Shown: piece by piece, positions 30,966-40,254 of the stretch
Layout: each line of letters opens with the position of its first letter
Position numbering within the stretch: position 1 is the first letter of the stretch
DNA from: Streptococcus uberis
GTDB taxonomy: Bacteria; Bacillota; Bacilli; Lactobacillales; Streptococcaceae
Direction: 5' to 3'
Assembly: GCF_000785785.1 (NCBI RefSeq)
Contig: NZ_JRQN01000007.1
Span: 33,911 to 97,910 of the forward strand
Length of the DNA: 64,000 nt
Notes under the pieces: generated by a model
What the model saw: only the letters and a program-made list of their open reading frames with translations
Told to the model about the DNA's origin: nothing
Databases searched by the model: none
Position numbers and translations under genes: made by a program

Positions 30966-32131
30966 TTAATAACTGTCAACATAATCTTTATAGTCATTGA
31001 AAGCTACTTTCAATTGGTCCATGGTATCAGAAGTAAAGTGTTCTAATATTTCAGTGGCTAAGACCGTGGCAACAACATGTTCCATTACAACACCTGCAGC
31101 TGGTAATGCTGTCGGATCAGATCGTTCTACAGTTGCTTTATATGGCTCATGGCTATCAATATCTACAGACATTAAGGCTTGTATAAAGTCGGTATAGGCT
31201 TCATAACACCCTTTATGATGAGGTCTTCTCCATTTGTTATCCCTCCTTCAAAACCGCCTAAATGATTTGACTGACGACGATAGCCTGTTTCTTTAGACCA
31301 TTGAATTGGGTCCATAACCTCAGAACCTTTTAGATTAGCCATATCGAACCCCAGACCAAATTCCACCCCTTTAAAGGCGTTAATTGATAAAACAGCCTGA
31401 GCTAATTTCCCATCTAACTTTTTATCCCATTGGACATATGATCCTAATCCTGCAGGAATCCCCGTAACAATCGTCTCAACAACACCACCAATTGTATTGC
31501 CCTCTTTCTTGACCTGATCAATATAGACTCTAATCTCATCTTCTTGTTCTTTATTGACAATAGACAAGTCAGATTCTCTAGCAGCCTGTTGCAAATCACA
31601 AAAAGTAAGTGATGAGGGAATATCAATCTTTTTACCTCCAAAAACAAGAATGTGATTCATAAGAGCAATATCTAACTCTGTTAGAATTTGTTTTGCGATA
31701 GCTCCCACTGCAACTCGCATCGTCGTTTCACGAGCTGATGACCTCTCCAATGCATCCCTTAAATCTGCAAAGCCATATTTAATCCCACCTACTAGGTCAG
31801 CATGTCCTGGTCTTGGATGCTTGACTCGGCGTTTCAACTTGATCTTGTCATCAACCTCAGTTATTGCCATGATATCAAGCCACTTTTGATGGTCTTTATT
31901 CTGAACCGTTAAGGTTATAGGAGCACCTGTAGTCCGTCCATGCCTAACACCTGAAGATATAATGACGTGATCATTTTCAATAGACATTCTTGCGCCACGT
32001 CCATAACCACCTTGTCTTCTTTTTAACTCCTGATTAATCATCCCTTCACTGAGTGTTAAACCTGAGGGCACCCCCTCAAGTATTGCAGTTAATTGGCTGC
32101 CATGAGATTCTCCTGCTGTTAAGTATCGCAT
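30966..32131 (-). CDS. aroC: Chorismate synthase, frameshifted near the 3' end
   Basis: The first 319 residues are a normal chorismate synthase ([47 protein letters not shown]). The reading ends at [12 protein letters not shown]. The next frame continues [24 protein letters not shown] to the normal C-terminus, total about 388 residues. One T added at the TT near 31172 restores the frame. This FMN enzyme makes chorismate from EPSP, the end of the shikimate pathway. aroD lies 64 bases upstream. Confidence 0.92.
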
Positions 32132-32195
32132 ACTCCTCCTTTCACTAAAAAAGCATTATTTTAGTTTAATAACTAGAATAACGCTCTTGATTCAC

Positions 32196-32876
32196 TTAAT
32201 TATCGGCTTCTAAAATACTTCTTACTTTTTTCATATCTGATAAAGAAACCTGACCTGGTGCACTTAGCTGATCCATTGAAACAAATGTCCAAGATGATCC
32301 AATAACATCACCAGCCAAACGAGAAAGTCTTCCTAATTTCCCCATAGACATTGTTGCAAAAGTTTGCTCAGGATTTAATGCTTTAAATCCTCTAGTATAG
32401 TTCATTAAGTCCAGAACATCTTGTTCACTTTTGGGCATAACAGCAATCTTCACAACACGTGGTGCTAATTTTGTCATTTCTGAAAAAGATTCCATTAAAT
32501 TTTCTGGTGTTTCCTCAAAATTATGATAGGATAATACCAAATTTGGGAAATCAAGTAATTGGTTAAAAACTTCCTTATGTGAAAAATACTCAAAATCAAT
32601 AAAATCTGGATTATAGATCGCATTAATTTCTTTAATTAAATCAATGTAATCTTGATTTTCAAGATCAATCTTGCCGCCTTCACGACTCGTCCGTAAAGTA
32701 AAAATAATTTCTCGACCAGAAAATTTTTCAAAAATAGCAGGCGCGACGGTCATAATTTCCTCTTTAGGAAGAAAATCTGCGCGCCATTCAATTAAATCTG
32801 CACCATCAAACTTAGAGACATCTATTTCACGCGCCTCTTCAAAACTACTTGGCATTATTGGAGCTACTATTTTCAT
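32196..32876 (-). CDS. aroD: 3-dehydroquinate dehydratase, type I
   Basis: 226 residues. Type I signatures: [10 protein letters not shown], a catalytic histidine in [12 protein letters not shown] and the Schiff-base lysine in [11 protein letters not shown]. Converts 3-dehydroquinate to 3-dehydroshikimate. Its start overlaps the stop of the methyltransferase by ATGA, and aroC follows, forming a small operon. Confidence 0.95.
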   Translation of the reverse strand: MKIVAPIMPSSFEEAREIDVSKFDGADLIEWRADFLPKEEIMTVAPAIFEKFSGREIIFTLRTSREGGKIDLENQDYIDLIKEINAIYNPDFIDFEYFSHKEVFNQLLDFPNLVLSYHNFEETPENLMESFSEMTKLAPRVVKIAVMPKSEQDVLDLMNYTRGFKALNPEQTFATMSMGKLGRLSRLAGDVIGSSWTFVSMDQLSAPGQVSLSDMKKVRSILEADN

Positions 32877-34036
32877 TCTCGTACCTTTATTGTAAATACC
32901 TTTAAATAATTACTTCTTTCATCTGATTGATTAACTGTAAAATCTTTAGGAAGTTGTTGTAAGCTCATTGTTAATGGCTTTCTATTTCCAAATCCTTTAA
33001 GTATCTGTTTTTTGAATTGCTCTACACTCAGATTAGATGCATTTGTCGATGCAATAATCTGACCCTTAGGATTTAATACTTCTAAAGCTCCTGCAATTAA
33101 CTTATGATAATCTTTTGCAACTGAAAAAGTCTGTTTCTTATTTCTAGCAAAACTTGGTGGGTCAATCACTATTATATCAAAATTTAAGCCTTTTCGCTTA
33201 GCATATCTAAAATAATCAAAAACATCCATCACAAGAAAATGATGGTTTTCAGTGCTAATAGCATTCGCATTAAAGTGAGCTAATGACAATTCTCTAGAGC
33301 GTTTAGCCAAATCAACGGAAGTTGTTTCTTTAGCTCCACCAACTGCTGCTGCTACAGAAAAGGCAGCAGTATAAGAAAACAAATTTAAGACAGACTTGCC
33401 AGTTGCTTGTCCTGTTGCTAAACCTAATCTAACAGCATGCTGATCTAGAAAAATACCAGTCATTAATCCATCATTAAGAAAAATCTCGTAATTAATAGAG
33501 TTCTCCTTAATGATAAAAGTATCTGGAGCTAACTCACCATATAAATGATTCGATTCATAATCCAATCCTTTAAAACGAATTTTTTCATAGGTACCACGAA
33601 TTTCAGGAAAAATTTTCTGAAAAGCTGTTATTATCAAATCCTTATGCTGATAAACAAATAAATTATACCAAGAAAAAAGAGCATAGTCAGCATAAATATC
33701 GATAGTTAGACCACCAAATTGATCTCCTTCTTGATTAAAAACACGATAGGCTGTCGTTTCATCTGTTTTGTAATAGTTTGATCTTTTTTCTTTGGCATTT
33801 TTTAGCAGTTGTTCAAAATAAGTCGAACTTAACTGATCTAGACCCTTACCTAAAAACCATCCAATACCTTTATTTTGCTTGGATAGGTAGGCAATACCAA
33901 TTTTACGATTCGACTTACTATATAAAGTTACCAATTGATCCCGTCCATTTATAGATGAAAAATCTTTTTCATCTAGCAATTGCACTCCTGTTGCTAACTT
34001 CTTTTCAACAAAAGAATTAATATAGAGTTTATTCAT
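32873..34036 (-). CDS. Class I SAM-dependent rRNA methyltransferase, RlmI-like
   Basis: 387 residues. An N-terminal PUA-like region, then RlmI/RlmK-type motifs: [38 protein letters not shown] (SAM site) and [16 protein letters not shown] (catalytic NPPY-like DPPSF). RlmI makes m5C1962 in E. coli 23S rRNA; the exact site here is inferred from family. It is first in the aroD-aroC transcript. Confidence 0.88.
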   Translation of the reverse strand: MNKLYINSFVEKKLATGVQLLDEKDFSSINGRDQLVTLYSKSNRKIGIAYLSKQNKGIGWFLGKGLDQLSSTYFEQLLKNAKEKRSNYYKTDETTAYRVFNQEGDQFGGLTIDIYADYALFSWYNLFVYQHKDLIITAFQKIFPEIRGTYEKIRFKGLDYESNHLYGELAPDTFIIKENSINYEIFLNDGLMTGIFLDQHAVRLGLATGQATGKSVLNLFSYTAAFSVAAAVGGAKETTSVDLAKRSRELSLAHFNANAISTENHHFLVMDVFDYFRYAKRKGLNFDIIVIDPPSFARNKKQTFSVAKDYHKLIAGALEVLNPKGQIIASTNASNLSVEQFKKQILKGFGNRKPLTMSLQQLPKDFTVNQSDERSNYLKVFTIKVRE

Positions 34037-34319
34037 AATCTATATTATAACAAATTATCACTAAAATTCATACTAAATTTGAACTTAGGATGAGCATAAG
34101 ACTCTATTTTTTGTTATAATTTAATTTGAGATTTCATGCTTAGTAAAAAATGACTATTTAAATTTTTAAGTTAAGCATATCTTAAGCCTACTAGTGTACT
34201 ATATTGTTTGGTACGTAAACCATAAGGTTTAAGAAAAATTTTAGCTAGCATAGCTATGCTTTATTACATTATTCTACTGAAAATTTAAATCGTGGAAAAT
34301 AAACGAGGAAGTTCTTACT
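34037..34319. promoter_or_regulatory. Divergent control region and long ltaS leader
   Basis: 283 bases without a gene. An extended -10 TGTTATAAT for ltaS lies at 34112-34120, about 200 bases before its GTG start. The leader contains TTAAG-CATAT-CTTAA (near 34172-34187) and a perfect 14-base palindrome AGCATAGCTATGCT (34247-34260). No terminator is seen. Why the leader is so long is unknown. Confidence 0.5.
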
Positions 34320-36530
34320 GTGAATAAATTTAAAACACTTTTATCAAATTTTATAAGCACGCGACTGGGATTCATTATTATCCTTGTTTTCATTTATTGG
34401 CTCAAAACACTTTGGGCCTACAATACCGACTTTAGTTTAGATCTTGGTAATTTTTACCAGGTTCTCCTAACGATAATAAATCCAATTCCCTTAGCTTTAT
34501 TATTAATTGGATGCTCTCTTTATATAAAAAATACAAAAGCCTTTTATAGTGTTTCTTGGATAATTTATATCGCATTGAATTTGCTTCTCATAGCTAATGC
34601 TATTTATTACCGAGAATTTTCCGACTTCATCACTGTAAGTGCTATGTTAGCCTCCAGTAAAGTTTCTGCTGGACTAGGAGATTCTGCCTTAAACTTACTT
34701 CGTATTTGGGATATTGTCTTCATTATTGATTTCATAATGTTAGGTTATCTCTTTTCAAGAAAAAAAATACGCCTTGATAATCGTCCTTTTAACAAAAGAG
34801 CATCTTTTGCTATTTCAGCTTTATCATTACTCTTTGCCTCTATTAATTTATTCATGGCTGAAATTGATAGGCCTGAACTATTAACACGTGGTTTTTCTAA
34901 CACATATGTCGTTAGAGCATTAGGACTACCTGCGTTTACCATCTACAGTGGTAATCAAACTTATCAGGCTCAAAAAGAGCGAAATGGTGCTACTGCTAAA
35001 GAATTGGTTAATGTCAAAAAATATGTTGGTGAGCACTATGCCGCTCCAGATTCAAAATATTTTGGAATTGCTAAAGGTAAGAATGTTATCGTTATTCACC
35101 TTGAAAGTTTCCAACAATTTGTCATTGACTATAAATTAAAATCAGAAAATAAAGAATACGAAGTCACACCTTTTTTAAATTCACTTTACCACTCCAATTC
35201 AACACTTTCCTTCTCCAATTTTTTCCACCAAGTAAAAGCAGGTAAAACATCTGATGCAGAAACAATGATGGAAAATTCCCTCTTTGGACTAAATAGTGGC
35301 TCATTTATGGTTAACTATGGTGGGGACAATACTCAATTTGCCGCACCAAATATTTTAGCCCAAAACGGTGGCTATTCAAGTGCTGTTTTTCATGGTAATG
35401 TAGGTACTTTCTGGAATAGAAACAATGCTTACAAACAATGGGGTTACAATTATTTCTTTGATTCTAATTACTTCCAAAAGCAAAACAAAAGCAATTCTTT
35501 CCAATACGGTCTTAATGATAAATACATGTTCAAAGACTCTATTCCTTACTTGGAAAGAATGCAACAGCCCTTCTATACTAAATTTATTACAGTAAGTAAT
35601 CATTACCCATACACCAGCTTAAAAGGGGAAAAAAAGGAAGAAGGTTTCCCATTAGCTAAGACTGACGACGAAACAATCAATGGTTATTTTGCAACCGCAA
35701 ACTATTTGGATGCTTCCGTTAAATCCTTCTTTGATTACTTAAAAGCTTCTGGTCTTTACGATAATTCTATCATTGTATTATATGGAGATCATTATGGTAT
35801 TTCAAACTCTCGTAACACCAGCTTAGCCAAATTACTTGGTAAAAATCCTGAAACTTGGTCAGAGTATGATAATGCTATGTTACAGCGTGTTCCTTATATG
35901 ATTCATATTCCTGGTTTTAAAGATGGTGGGGTTAAACAAACCTTTGGTGGGGAAATTGATGCTCTACCTACTTTATTGCATGTTTTAGGAATTGATACGA
36001 AAAAATATGTCCAATTAGGTCAAGACTTACTATCACCTCAAAATAAACAAATTGTTGCCCAAAGAACTAGCGGAACATACATGACACCTGATTTTACAAA
36101 TTATAGTGGCCGTTTATATAACACTAAAACAGGTGAGGAAATCACTAATCCAGATGAAGTAACTCTTGAAAAGACTAAACAGATACGCGAAGCCATTACC
36201 AAACAATTATCTGTCAGTGATGCTGTACAAACAGGTGATTTATTACGTTTTGACAAGAAAAATGGCTTAAAAACAGTTGATATTTCTAAATTTGTTTATA
36301 CAAAACAATTAAAGCAAATGAAAGCAATTGAGAAAAAACTCGGTAATAAATCAACAAGTCTCTATGATAAACGAGATGGGAAATCAAGTCTAGACTTATT
36401 TAAAGCTCCTTCTTACTTAGATTTATATCCTGATGGTGCAGTAGGTACTGACATCCCAACACCAACTTCTTCATCTAGTAACGAGAATGCAACCTCAGAA
36501 AAAGACAATACTAAACTAAAAACAGAATGA
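34320..36530 (+). CDS. ltaS: Lipoteichoic acid synthase LtaS
   Basis: 736 residues with GTG start behind GAGGAAG. Five N-terminal membrane segments (about residues 10-185), then an extracellular sulfatase-type domain. Metal and catalytic residues are visible: E in IHLESFQQFV, the nucleophile Thr in KTSDAETMMENSLFG, D-H in LYGDHYGIS. It polymerises glycerol phosphate from phosphatidylglycerol onto a glycolipid anchor. The tail (SSSSNENATSEKDNTKL) is low-complexity. The stop lies inside the stem of a strong terminator. Confidence 0.95.
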   Translation: MNKFKTLLSNFISTRLGFIIILVFIYWLKTLWAYNTDFSLDLGNFYQVLLTIINPIPLALLLIGCSLYIKNTKAFYSVSWIIYIALNLLLIANAIYYREFSDFITVSAMLASSKVSAGLGDSALNLLRIWDIVFIIDFIMLGYLFSRKKIRLDNRPFNKRASFAISALSLLFASINLFMAEIDRPELLTRGFSNTYVVRALGLPAFTIYSGNQTYQAQKERNGATAKELVNVKKYVGEHYAAPDSKYFGIAKGKNVIVIHLESFQQFVIDYKLKSENKEYEVTPFLNSLYHSNSTLSFSNFFHQVKAGKTSDAETMMENSLFGLNSGSFMVNYGGDNTQFAAPNILAQNGGYSSAVFHGNVGTFWNRNNAYKQWGYNYFFDSNYFQKQNKSNSFQYGLNDKYMFKDSIPYLERMQQPFYTKFITVSNHYPYTSLKGEKKEEGFPLAKTDDETINGYFATANYLDASVKSFFDYLKASGLYDNSIIVLYGDHYGISNSRNTSLAKLLGKNPETWSEYDNAMLQRVPYMIHIPGFKDGGVKQTFGGEIDALPTLLHVLGIDTKKYVQLGQDLLSPQNKQIVAQRTSGTYMTPDFTNYSGRLYNTKTGEEITNPDEVTLEKTKQIREAITKQLSVSDAVQTGDLLRFDKKNGLKTVDISKFVYTKQLKQMKAIEKKLGNKSTSLYDKRDGKSSLDLFKAPSYLDLYPDGAVGTDIPTPTSSSSNENATSEKDNTKLKTE

Positions 36531-36556
36531 TTAGCATCATTCTGTTTTTAGTTTAG
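36511..36556 (+). terminator. Exceptionally long terminator after ltaS
   Basis: Perfect 21-base arms (36511-36531 and 36536-36556) around TAGC. The left arm encodes the last LtaS residues and stop; the right arm contains a TTTTTA run. Both strands could use it. Confidence 0.8.
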
Positions 36557-36690
36557 AGCAATGACAAAATCAATTGCCTTAAGCCTAATTAATCATGTTC
36601 TGGAGAGCAAATAGGCTGTTTCAAGTTACCTACCTTTCATTTCTTATTCTTTATATAACTTTCTTATCTATTATAAATAATAAAGATACC

Positions 36691-36903
36691 CTAAGTTTTT
36701 TGATAAAATACCATTAATTGTCTTCCGGTTAAATTAGCTGATAAATCTTTAGGCCCTGATTCTTCATAAATTTCTTTATTTGTGAAACGATTTACGGTGT
36801 TAACCTCTGAGGCTGAAACCTTCCTTTCACGAACAGTCGATAGTAAAAACAAATTGGATACAAGTCCAATTTTAATTAAGAATTGAACGATTGATTTTGT
36901 CTC
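36691..36903 (-). pseudogene. Open frame remnant of an exported-looking protein (unknown)
   Basis: In the 417-base gap between ltaS and rplT the minus strand stays open for 70 codons. It reads as a hydrophobic start (IVQFLIKIGLVSNLFLLS), then VRERKVSASEVNTVNRF, KEIYEESGPKDLSANLTG, then TAG. It has no ATG; a TTG exists at 36852. The hydrophobic-then-polar layout resembles a signal peptide and the first part of a secreted protein. I do not recognise the family. It is best read as a 5' fragment of a lost secreted-protein gene. Confidence 0.45.
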
Positions 36904-36939
36904 TTATTCAATTATTCATTCTATAGAAAGAAATACAAA

Positions 36940-36965
36940 AAAACTGATAGCACGCTATCAGTTTT
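36940..36965 (-). terminator. Terminator of infC-rpmI-rplT
   Basis: Perfect 12-base arms AAAACTGATAGC / GCTATCAGTTTT with a 2-base centre, followed by seven T on the minus strand, just past the rplT stop. Confidence 0.88.
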
Positions 36966-36973
36966 AAAGTGTT

Positions 36974-37333
36974 TTATTTACCAAGTTTGTTTTTTGCTGC
37001 ATCAGCAAGAGCTGTAAATCCAGCAGCATCATTAACTGCTAAATCAGCAAGCATTTTACGGTTAACTTCAATTTCAGCAAGTTTTAAACCATGCATTAAT
37101 TGTGAGTAAGACAAACCATTCATACGAGCAGCTGCGTTGATACGTGTAATCCATAATTTACGGAAGTCACGTTTCTTTTGACGACGGTCACGGTATGCAT
37201 AGTAATAAGAATTCATTACTTGTTCTTTTGCAGTACGGAACAAGATATGTTTTGCTCCATAGTAACCTTTTGCTAATTTTAATACACGTTTACGACGTTT
37301 ACGTGCAACAACTCCACCTTTAACACGAGCCAT
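36974..37333 (-). CDS. rplT: 50S ribosomal protein L20
   Basis: 119 residues, [24 protein letters not shown] at the start, typical of L20, an early 23S rRNA-binding protein that also represses its own operon in Bacillus. Third gene of infC-rpmI-rplT. Confidence 0.97.
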   Translation of the reverse strand: MARVKGGVVARKRRKRVLKLAKGYYGAKHILFRTAKEQVMNSYYYAYRDRRQKKRDFRKLWITRINAAARMNGLSYSQLMHGLKLAEIEVNRKMLADLAVNDAAGFTALADAAKNKLGK

Positions 37334-37384
37334 TTATATTTCCTCCAAATAATTCTAATAAATCTAGTAAATGCTACGGGTATC

Positions 37385-37585
37385 TTATTTAAGACCAGTA
37401 AGCATTGCTTTAATACGTTTGAAATCTCCTGAACTTACCATTGTAGCTTTACGAAGATGACGACGTTGTTTTTTAGTTTTTCCGTGGAAACGGTGTGATG
37501 TGAAGGCGCGGAAGCGTTTCAAACCACCAGAACCTGTACGTTTAAAACGTTTAGCTGATGCGCGGTGAGTTTTTTGTTTTGGCAT
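37385..37585 (-). CDS. rpmI: 50S ribosomal protein L35
   Basis: 66 residues, [21 protein letters not shown] and [12 protein letters not shown], canonical L35. Lies between infC and rplT. Confidence 0.97.
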   Translation of the reverse strand: MPKQKTHRASAKRFKRTGSGGLKRFRAFTSHRFHGKTKKQRRHLRKATMVSSGDFKRIKAMLTGLK

Positions 37586-37625
37586 TTTAGTATTCTCCTC
37601 TTAACTTAGTATATAACAATGACAA

Positions 37626-38156
37626 TTATTTCTTGTCGGTAATCGGTGCAAGTTGCATAAACATTTGGCGACCATCCATTTTTGCTCTTTGCTCAATTAT
37701 AGAAATATCTTGAGTTGCTTCAGCAAATTCAGCTAGAACCTTTGCACCAATCTCTTTATGAGTAATCATACGCCCTTTGAAGCGGATAGAAACTTTAACC
37801 TTGTTTCCTTTTTCAAGGAACTTACGGCCGTTACGAAGTTTTGTTTCAAAGTCACCTTTATCAATAACAGGACTAAGACGTACTTCTTTAACGGTAACAA
37901 CGCTTTGTTTTTTGCGTTGTTCTTTCTGTTTCTTTTGATACTCAAATTTGAACTTTCCATAGTCCATAATCTTGGCAACCGGAGGAACAGCTTGTGGCTG
38001 GATTAAAACCAAATCAACATTTGAAGAATCAGCAAGTGCTTGAGCTTCAGACAATGGTTTAATACCTAATTGTTCACCTTCTAGACCAACTAGACGAACT
38101 TCACGAACGCGAATCTCGTCATTAATGAATAGATCTTTTTTAGCTATGATCTTCAC
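37626..38156 (-). CDS. infC: Translation initiation factor IF-3, with an unusual start
   Basis: 176 residues if read from GTG 38156. Both IF-3 domains are present ([51 protein letters not shown]). The GTG is itself part of the ribosome site GAGGTG, so initiation there is doubtful. The better spaced codons are ATC (38150) or ATA (38147), 3 and 6 bases after it; aligning [13 protein letters not shown] with Bacillus IF-3 also points there. IF-3 genes are known to use AUU-type starts that let IF-3 repress itself. Confidence 0.93.
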   Translation of the reverse strand: MKIIAKKDLFINDEIRVREVRLVGLEGEQLGIKPLSEAQALADSSNVDLVLIQPQAVPPVAKIMDYGKFKFEYQKKQKEQRKKQSVVTVKEVRLSPVIDKGDFETKLRNGRKFLEKGNKVKVSIRFKGRMITHKEIGAKVLAEFAEATQDISIIEQRAKMDGRQMFMQLAPITDKK

Positions 38157-38318
38157 CTCTTTATTTTTTTAGAGAAAAACGAAAGCGAGCCTGATAAATC
38201 AGGCCCGCACACATTATATCCAAAAGGATTTGACATGTAGGGCCAGACAACCTAAGTCGCAAGGCGAGAAGCTCTCACTTCTGCTTTTCTCATTGTTACT
38301 ATGATATCATAGTAGTTA
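38157..38318 (-). ncRNA. infC-rpmI-rplT leader RNA (candidate ribosomal-protein attenuator)
   Basis: About 160 non-coding bases between cmk and infC include GC-rich, compact segments (GAGAGCTTCTCGCC, GGTTGTCTGGCCCTACATGTC) unlike the AT-rich surroundings, ending in the terminator hairpin. In Bacillus an L20-binding leader controls the same operon; this leader is analogous in position, but I cannot confirm the same fold. Confidence 0.6.
38185..38208 (-). terminator. Attenuator-type hairpin in the infC leader
   Basis: GCGGGCCTGAT-TT-ATCAGGCTCGC followed by TTTCGTTTTTCTC on the minus strand, a GC-rich intrinsic terminator placed 30 bases before infC and about 85 bases after the predicted transcript start. 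Confidence 0.75.
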
Positions 38319-38329
38319 TTACATGTCAA
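38301..38329 (-). promoter_or_regulatory. infC operon promoter overlapping the cmk stop
   Basis: Minus strand -35 TTGACA (38324-38329), 17-base spacer, -10 TATCAT (38301-38306). The -35 includes the last codons of cmk. A second TATAAT at about 38216 has no -35. Confidence 0.7.
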
Positions 38330-38996
38330 TTACTTTTTTAGCTTTTTCTTGAATAAATTCAACAACCCCCGCTATACCGATTCCAGTTGTATCAAAAACA
38401 ATAGCATCCTGTGCTGCTTTCAGTGGTGAAACTTTGCGATGACTATCTTTATAATCTCTTGCTTCAATCTCTTCTTTCAATAAAACGAGATCCGTTTCAA
38501 TACCTTTTTCAATGTTTTCTTTATAACGTCTCTGAGCACGCTCATCAACAGATGCAATTAAAAATATCTTCAACTCCGCATCAGGGAGAACAACTGTTCC
38601 AATATCACGTCCATCCATAATAATGGCTCCAGCTTCTGCGATTCGTCTTTGTTGCTTTACTAATTCTTCACGAATTTCAGAAATAGCAGAGACCCAAGAT
38701 ACATTGTTTGTCACATCATTTTGTCTGATATCTAACGTCACATCTTGGTTCCCAAGAAATACTTTTTGACTACCATCTTCGGCTTTCTTAAATGAAATTG
38801 GTGTTATGGCAAGCTTATCTAGGATGAGATTGACATTTTTTTCAGTGTAGTTATTTTTTAATGCGATATAAGTCGCACATCGATACATAGCACCAGTATC
38901 CAAATAAGTATAGCCAAGATTTTTTGCAATAATCTTGGCTACAGTACTTTTTCCACTTGAAGCTGGGCCATCAATTGCAATTCTAATGGCTTTCAT
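38319..38996 (-). CDS. cmk: Cytidylate kinase
   Basis: 225 residues. P-loop [25 protein letters not shown], and [20 protein letters not shown], all typical of bacterial CMP kinase, which phosphorylates CMP and dCMP. It starts 14 bases after the LysM protein gene and its end carries the infC promoter. Confidence 0.96.
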   Translation of the reverse strand: MKAIRIAIDGPASSGKSTVAKIIAKNLGYTYLDTGAMYRCATYIALKNNYTEKNVNLILDKLAITPISFKKAEDGSQKVFLGNQDVTLDIRQNDVTNNVSWVSAISEIREELVKQQRRIAEAGAIIMDGRDIGTVVLPDAELKIFLIASVDERAQRRYKENIEKGIETDLVLLKEEIEARDYKDSHRKVSPLKAAQDAIVFDTTGIGIAGVVEFIQEKAKKVIDM

Positions 38997-39010
38997 AATT
39001 TCCTCTTTGA

Positions 39011-39505
39011 CTACTTAATAATAACGGCATCACCGGGATTAGCATACCAGTATCCCTGTGTCATATGATCAGGATTTAAGGCCTGAAGCTCTGCGATACT
39101 TATACCAGCTCTAGCAGCAATTGATGCGGCTCCTTCTCCTGGTTGTACAACAATTGTTTGACCTGCTGCGCTTGAGCTCGAACTAGAACTCGAAGAACTA
39201 GCACCTGTACTAGTTGATGATGTTGATTCTTTCGTAGTTTTACTGTTATTTTCTTTGTTAGTACTTGTTGTATTTTTACTAGATTTTGCTGTTGATGCCC
39301 CATAAAAACCAACAGTATCATTTTGTTTATTTCCACCACTATTTGATGTATAGAAAAAAACAAATAGAATAGCAACAATAATAACGAAGAAAACACTCAA
39401 AAGAGCAGTTAACCAAGGTGTGCTAAGTAATGCATTTCTTGCATGCCGCGTTCTTGACTCTCTCGAATCTTTTACTATTTTTTCATCCCATGGTTCTTTA
39501 GCCAT
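39011..39505 (-). CDS. LysM-domain membrane protein
   Basis: 164 residues. A cytoplasmic basic N-terminus, one membrane segment ([20 protein letters not shown], residues 33-52), a Ser/Thr-rich linker (about 65-112) and a C-terminal LysM domain ([30 protein letters not shown]). LysM binds GlcNAc chains of peptidoglycan, so the protein probably bridges membrane and wall. Upstream of cmk in many streptococci. GGGGG precedes the ATG. Confidence 0.88.
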   Translation of the reverse strand: MAKEPWDEKIVKDSRESRTRHARNALLSTPWLTALLSVFFVIIVAILFVFFYTSNSGGNKQNDTVGFYGASTAKSSKNTTSTNKENNSKTTKESTSSTSTGASSSSSSSSSSAAGQTIVVQPGEGAASIAARAGISIAELQALNPDHMTQGYWYANPGDAVIIK

Positions 39506-39516
39506 GTTTATCCCCC

Positions 39517-39545
39517 TTGTTAAATTAACAAATTCATATTAAAAT
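39517..39545 (+). promoter_or_regulatory. Ferredoxin promoter predicting a leaderless mRNA; -35 lies in a palindrome
   Basis: -35 TTGTTA (39517-39522), 17-base spacer, -10 TAAAAT (39540-39545). Only 6 bases lie between the -10 and the ATG, and no ribosome site exists. A perfect palindrome TTGTTAA-A-TTAACAA (39517-39531) covers the -35. Confidence 0.6.
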
Positions 39546-39551
39546 AATACT

Positions 39552-39749
39552 ATGAAAGTATCTATTATTCCCGAAAAATGCATTGCCTGTGGGCTTTGCC
39601 AAACCTACTCACCTATCTTTGACTACCATGATGATGGTATCGTCAAAATTTCAAGCTCTGATAGCCATCAGCTTGAAATTGATTCTCAAGATAAGGACAC
39701 CATTTTAGCTGTAAAATCATGTCCAACCAAAGCCCTTACAATCCAGTAA
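39552..39749 (+). CDS. fer: [4Fe-4S] ferredoxin
   Basis: 65 residues. Four cysteines suit one [4Fe-4S] cluster: C10-x2-C13-x2-C16 (CIACGLC) and C57 before Pro (KSCPTKAL). Thermotoga-type single-cluster ferredoxin, a small cytoplasmic electron carrier; the FNR at 2513 is a candidate partner. The gene has no ribosome site and is convergent with ebsA, overlapping its 3' end by 14 bases. Confidence 0.92.
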   Translation: MKVSIIPEKCIACGLCQTYSPIFDYHDDGIVKISSSDSHQLEIDSQDKDTILAVKSCPTKALTIQ

Positions 39750-40227
39750 GAGGCTTTTTGTCATCCTTATAAAATTCGAAGTAATCCAAGTTGATAAAGT
39801 TATCTACTAAAATGACTTCACCTTTAAAATTAGGGTTAACAACTAAATCATCCAAGAAATATTTTTTTGGCCATTTACGCATATAAAATAAGTGTTGTTT
39901 CCCACGCGCAAAAATAGTAATTGTTGATTTAGTCACTTCTATTTTTTTTATATCTACGATGTGAATTCGATGGGGACCCATTAGTTTTAAAGATACAATC
40001 CTTAGCACTCCCCCTTTATCATCTATGATAAAGTATCGATGTAATCCAATTCCAACTAAGATAATAAATATAGCAAACAGGACAAAAACTTGACTAGGAA
40101 TATTTGTCTGCTCATACAAGAGTGACAGACCAATAAATATTGGTACAAAAGCTATGGACCAATAAATAATAGAAAAGGATAACTCTGGCTGCCAATGATA
40201 TCTAATCTTTCCAAAAATTTTTATCAT
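39736..40227 (-). CDS. ebsA: EbsA-like small membrane protein
   Basis: 163 residues. Two adjacent membrane segments (IIYWSIAFVPIFIGLSLLY and VFVLFAIFIILVGIGLHRYFI) and a C-terminal soluble part. It matches the EbsA family annotated between ferredoxin and pepT in streptococci; the name comes from an enterococcal locus linked to cell surface binding substance, and its function is unclear. The terminal 14 bases overlap the convergent ferredoxin gene. Confidence 0.75.
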   Translation of the reverse strand: MIKIFGKIRYHWQPELSFSIIYWSIAFVPIFIGLSLLYEQTNIPSQVFVLFAIFIILVGIGLHRYFIIDDKGGVLRIVSLKLMGPHRIHIVDIKKIEVTKSTITIFARGKQHLFYMRKWPKKYFLDDLVVNPNFKGEVILVDNFINLDYFEFYKDDKKPLTGL

Positions 40228-40254
40228 TATCTACCTCCATTTTATGTATGGCAA

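Noticed and set aside
39100..39396. Second frame in the LysM protein gene
   Set aside because: It arises from the repetitive Ser/Thr linker codons; the LysM protein frame is clearly the real one.
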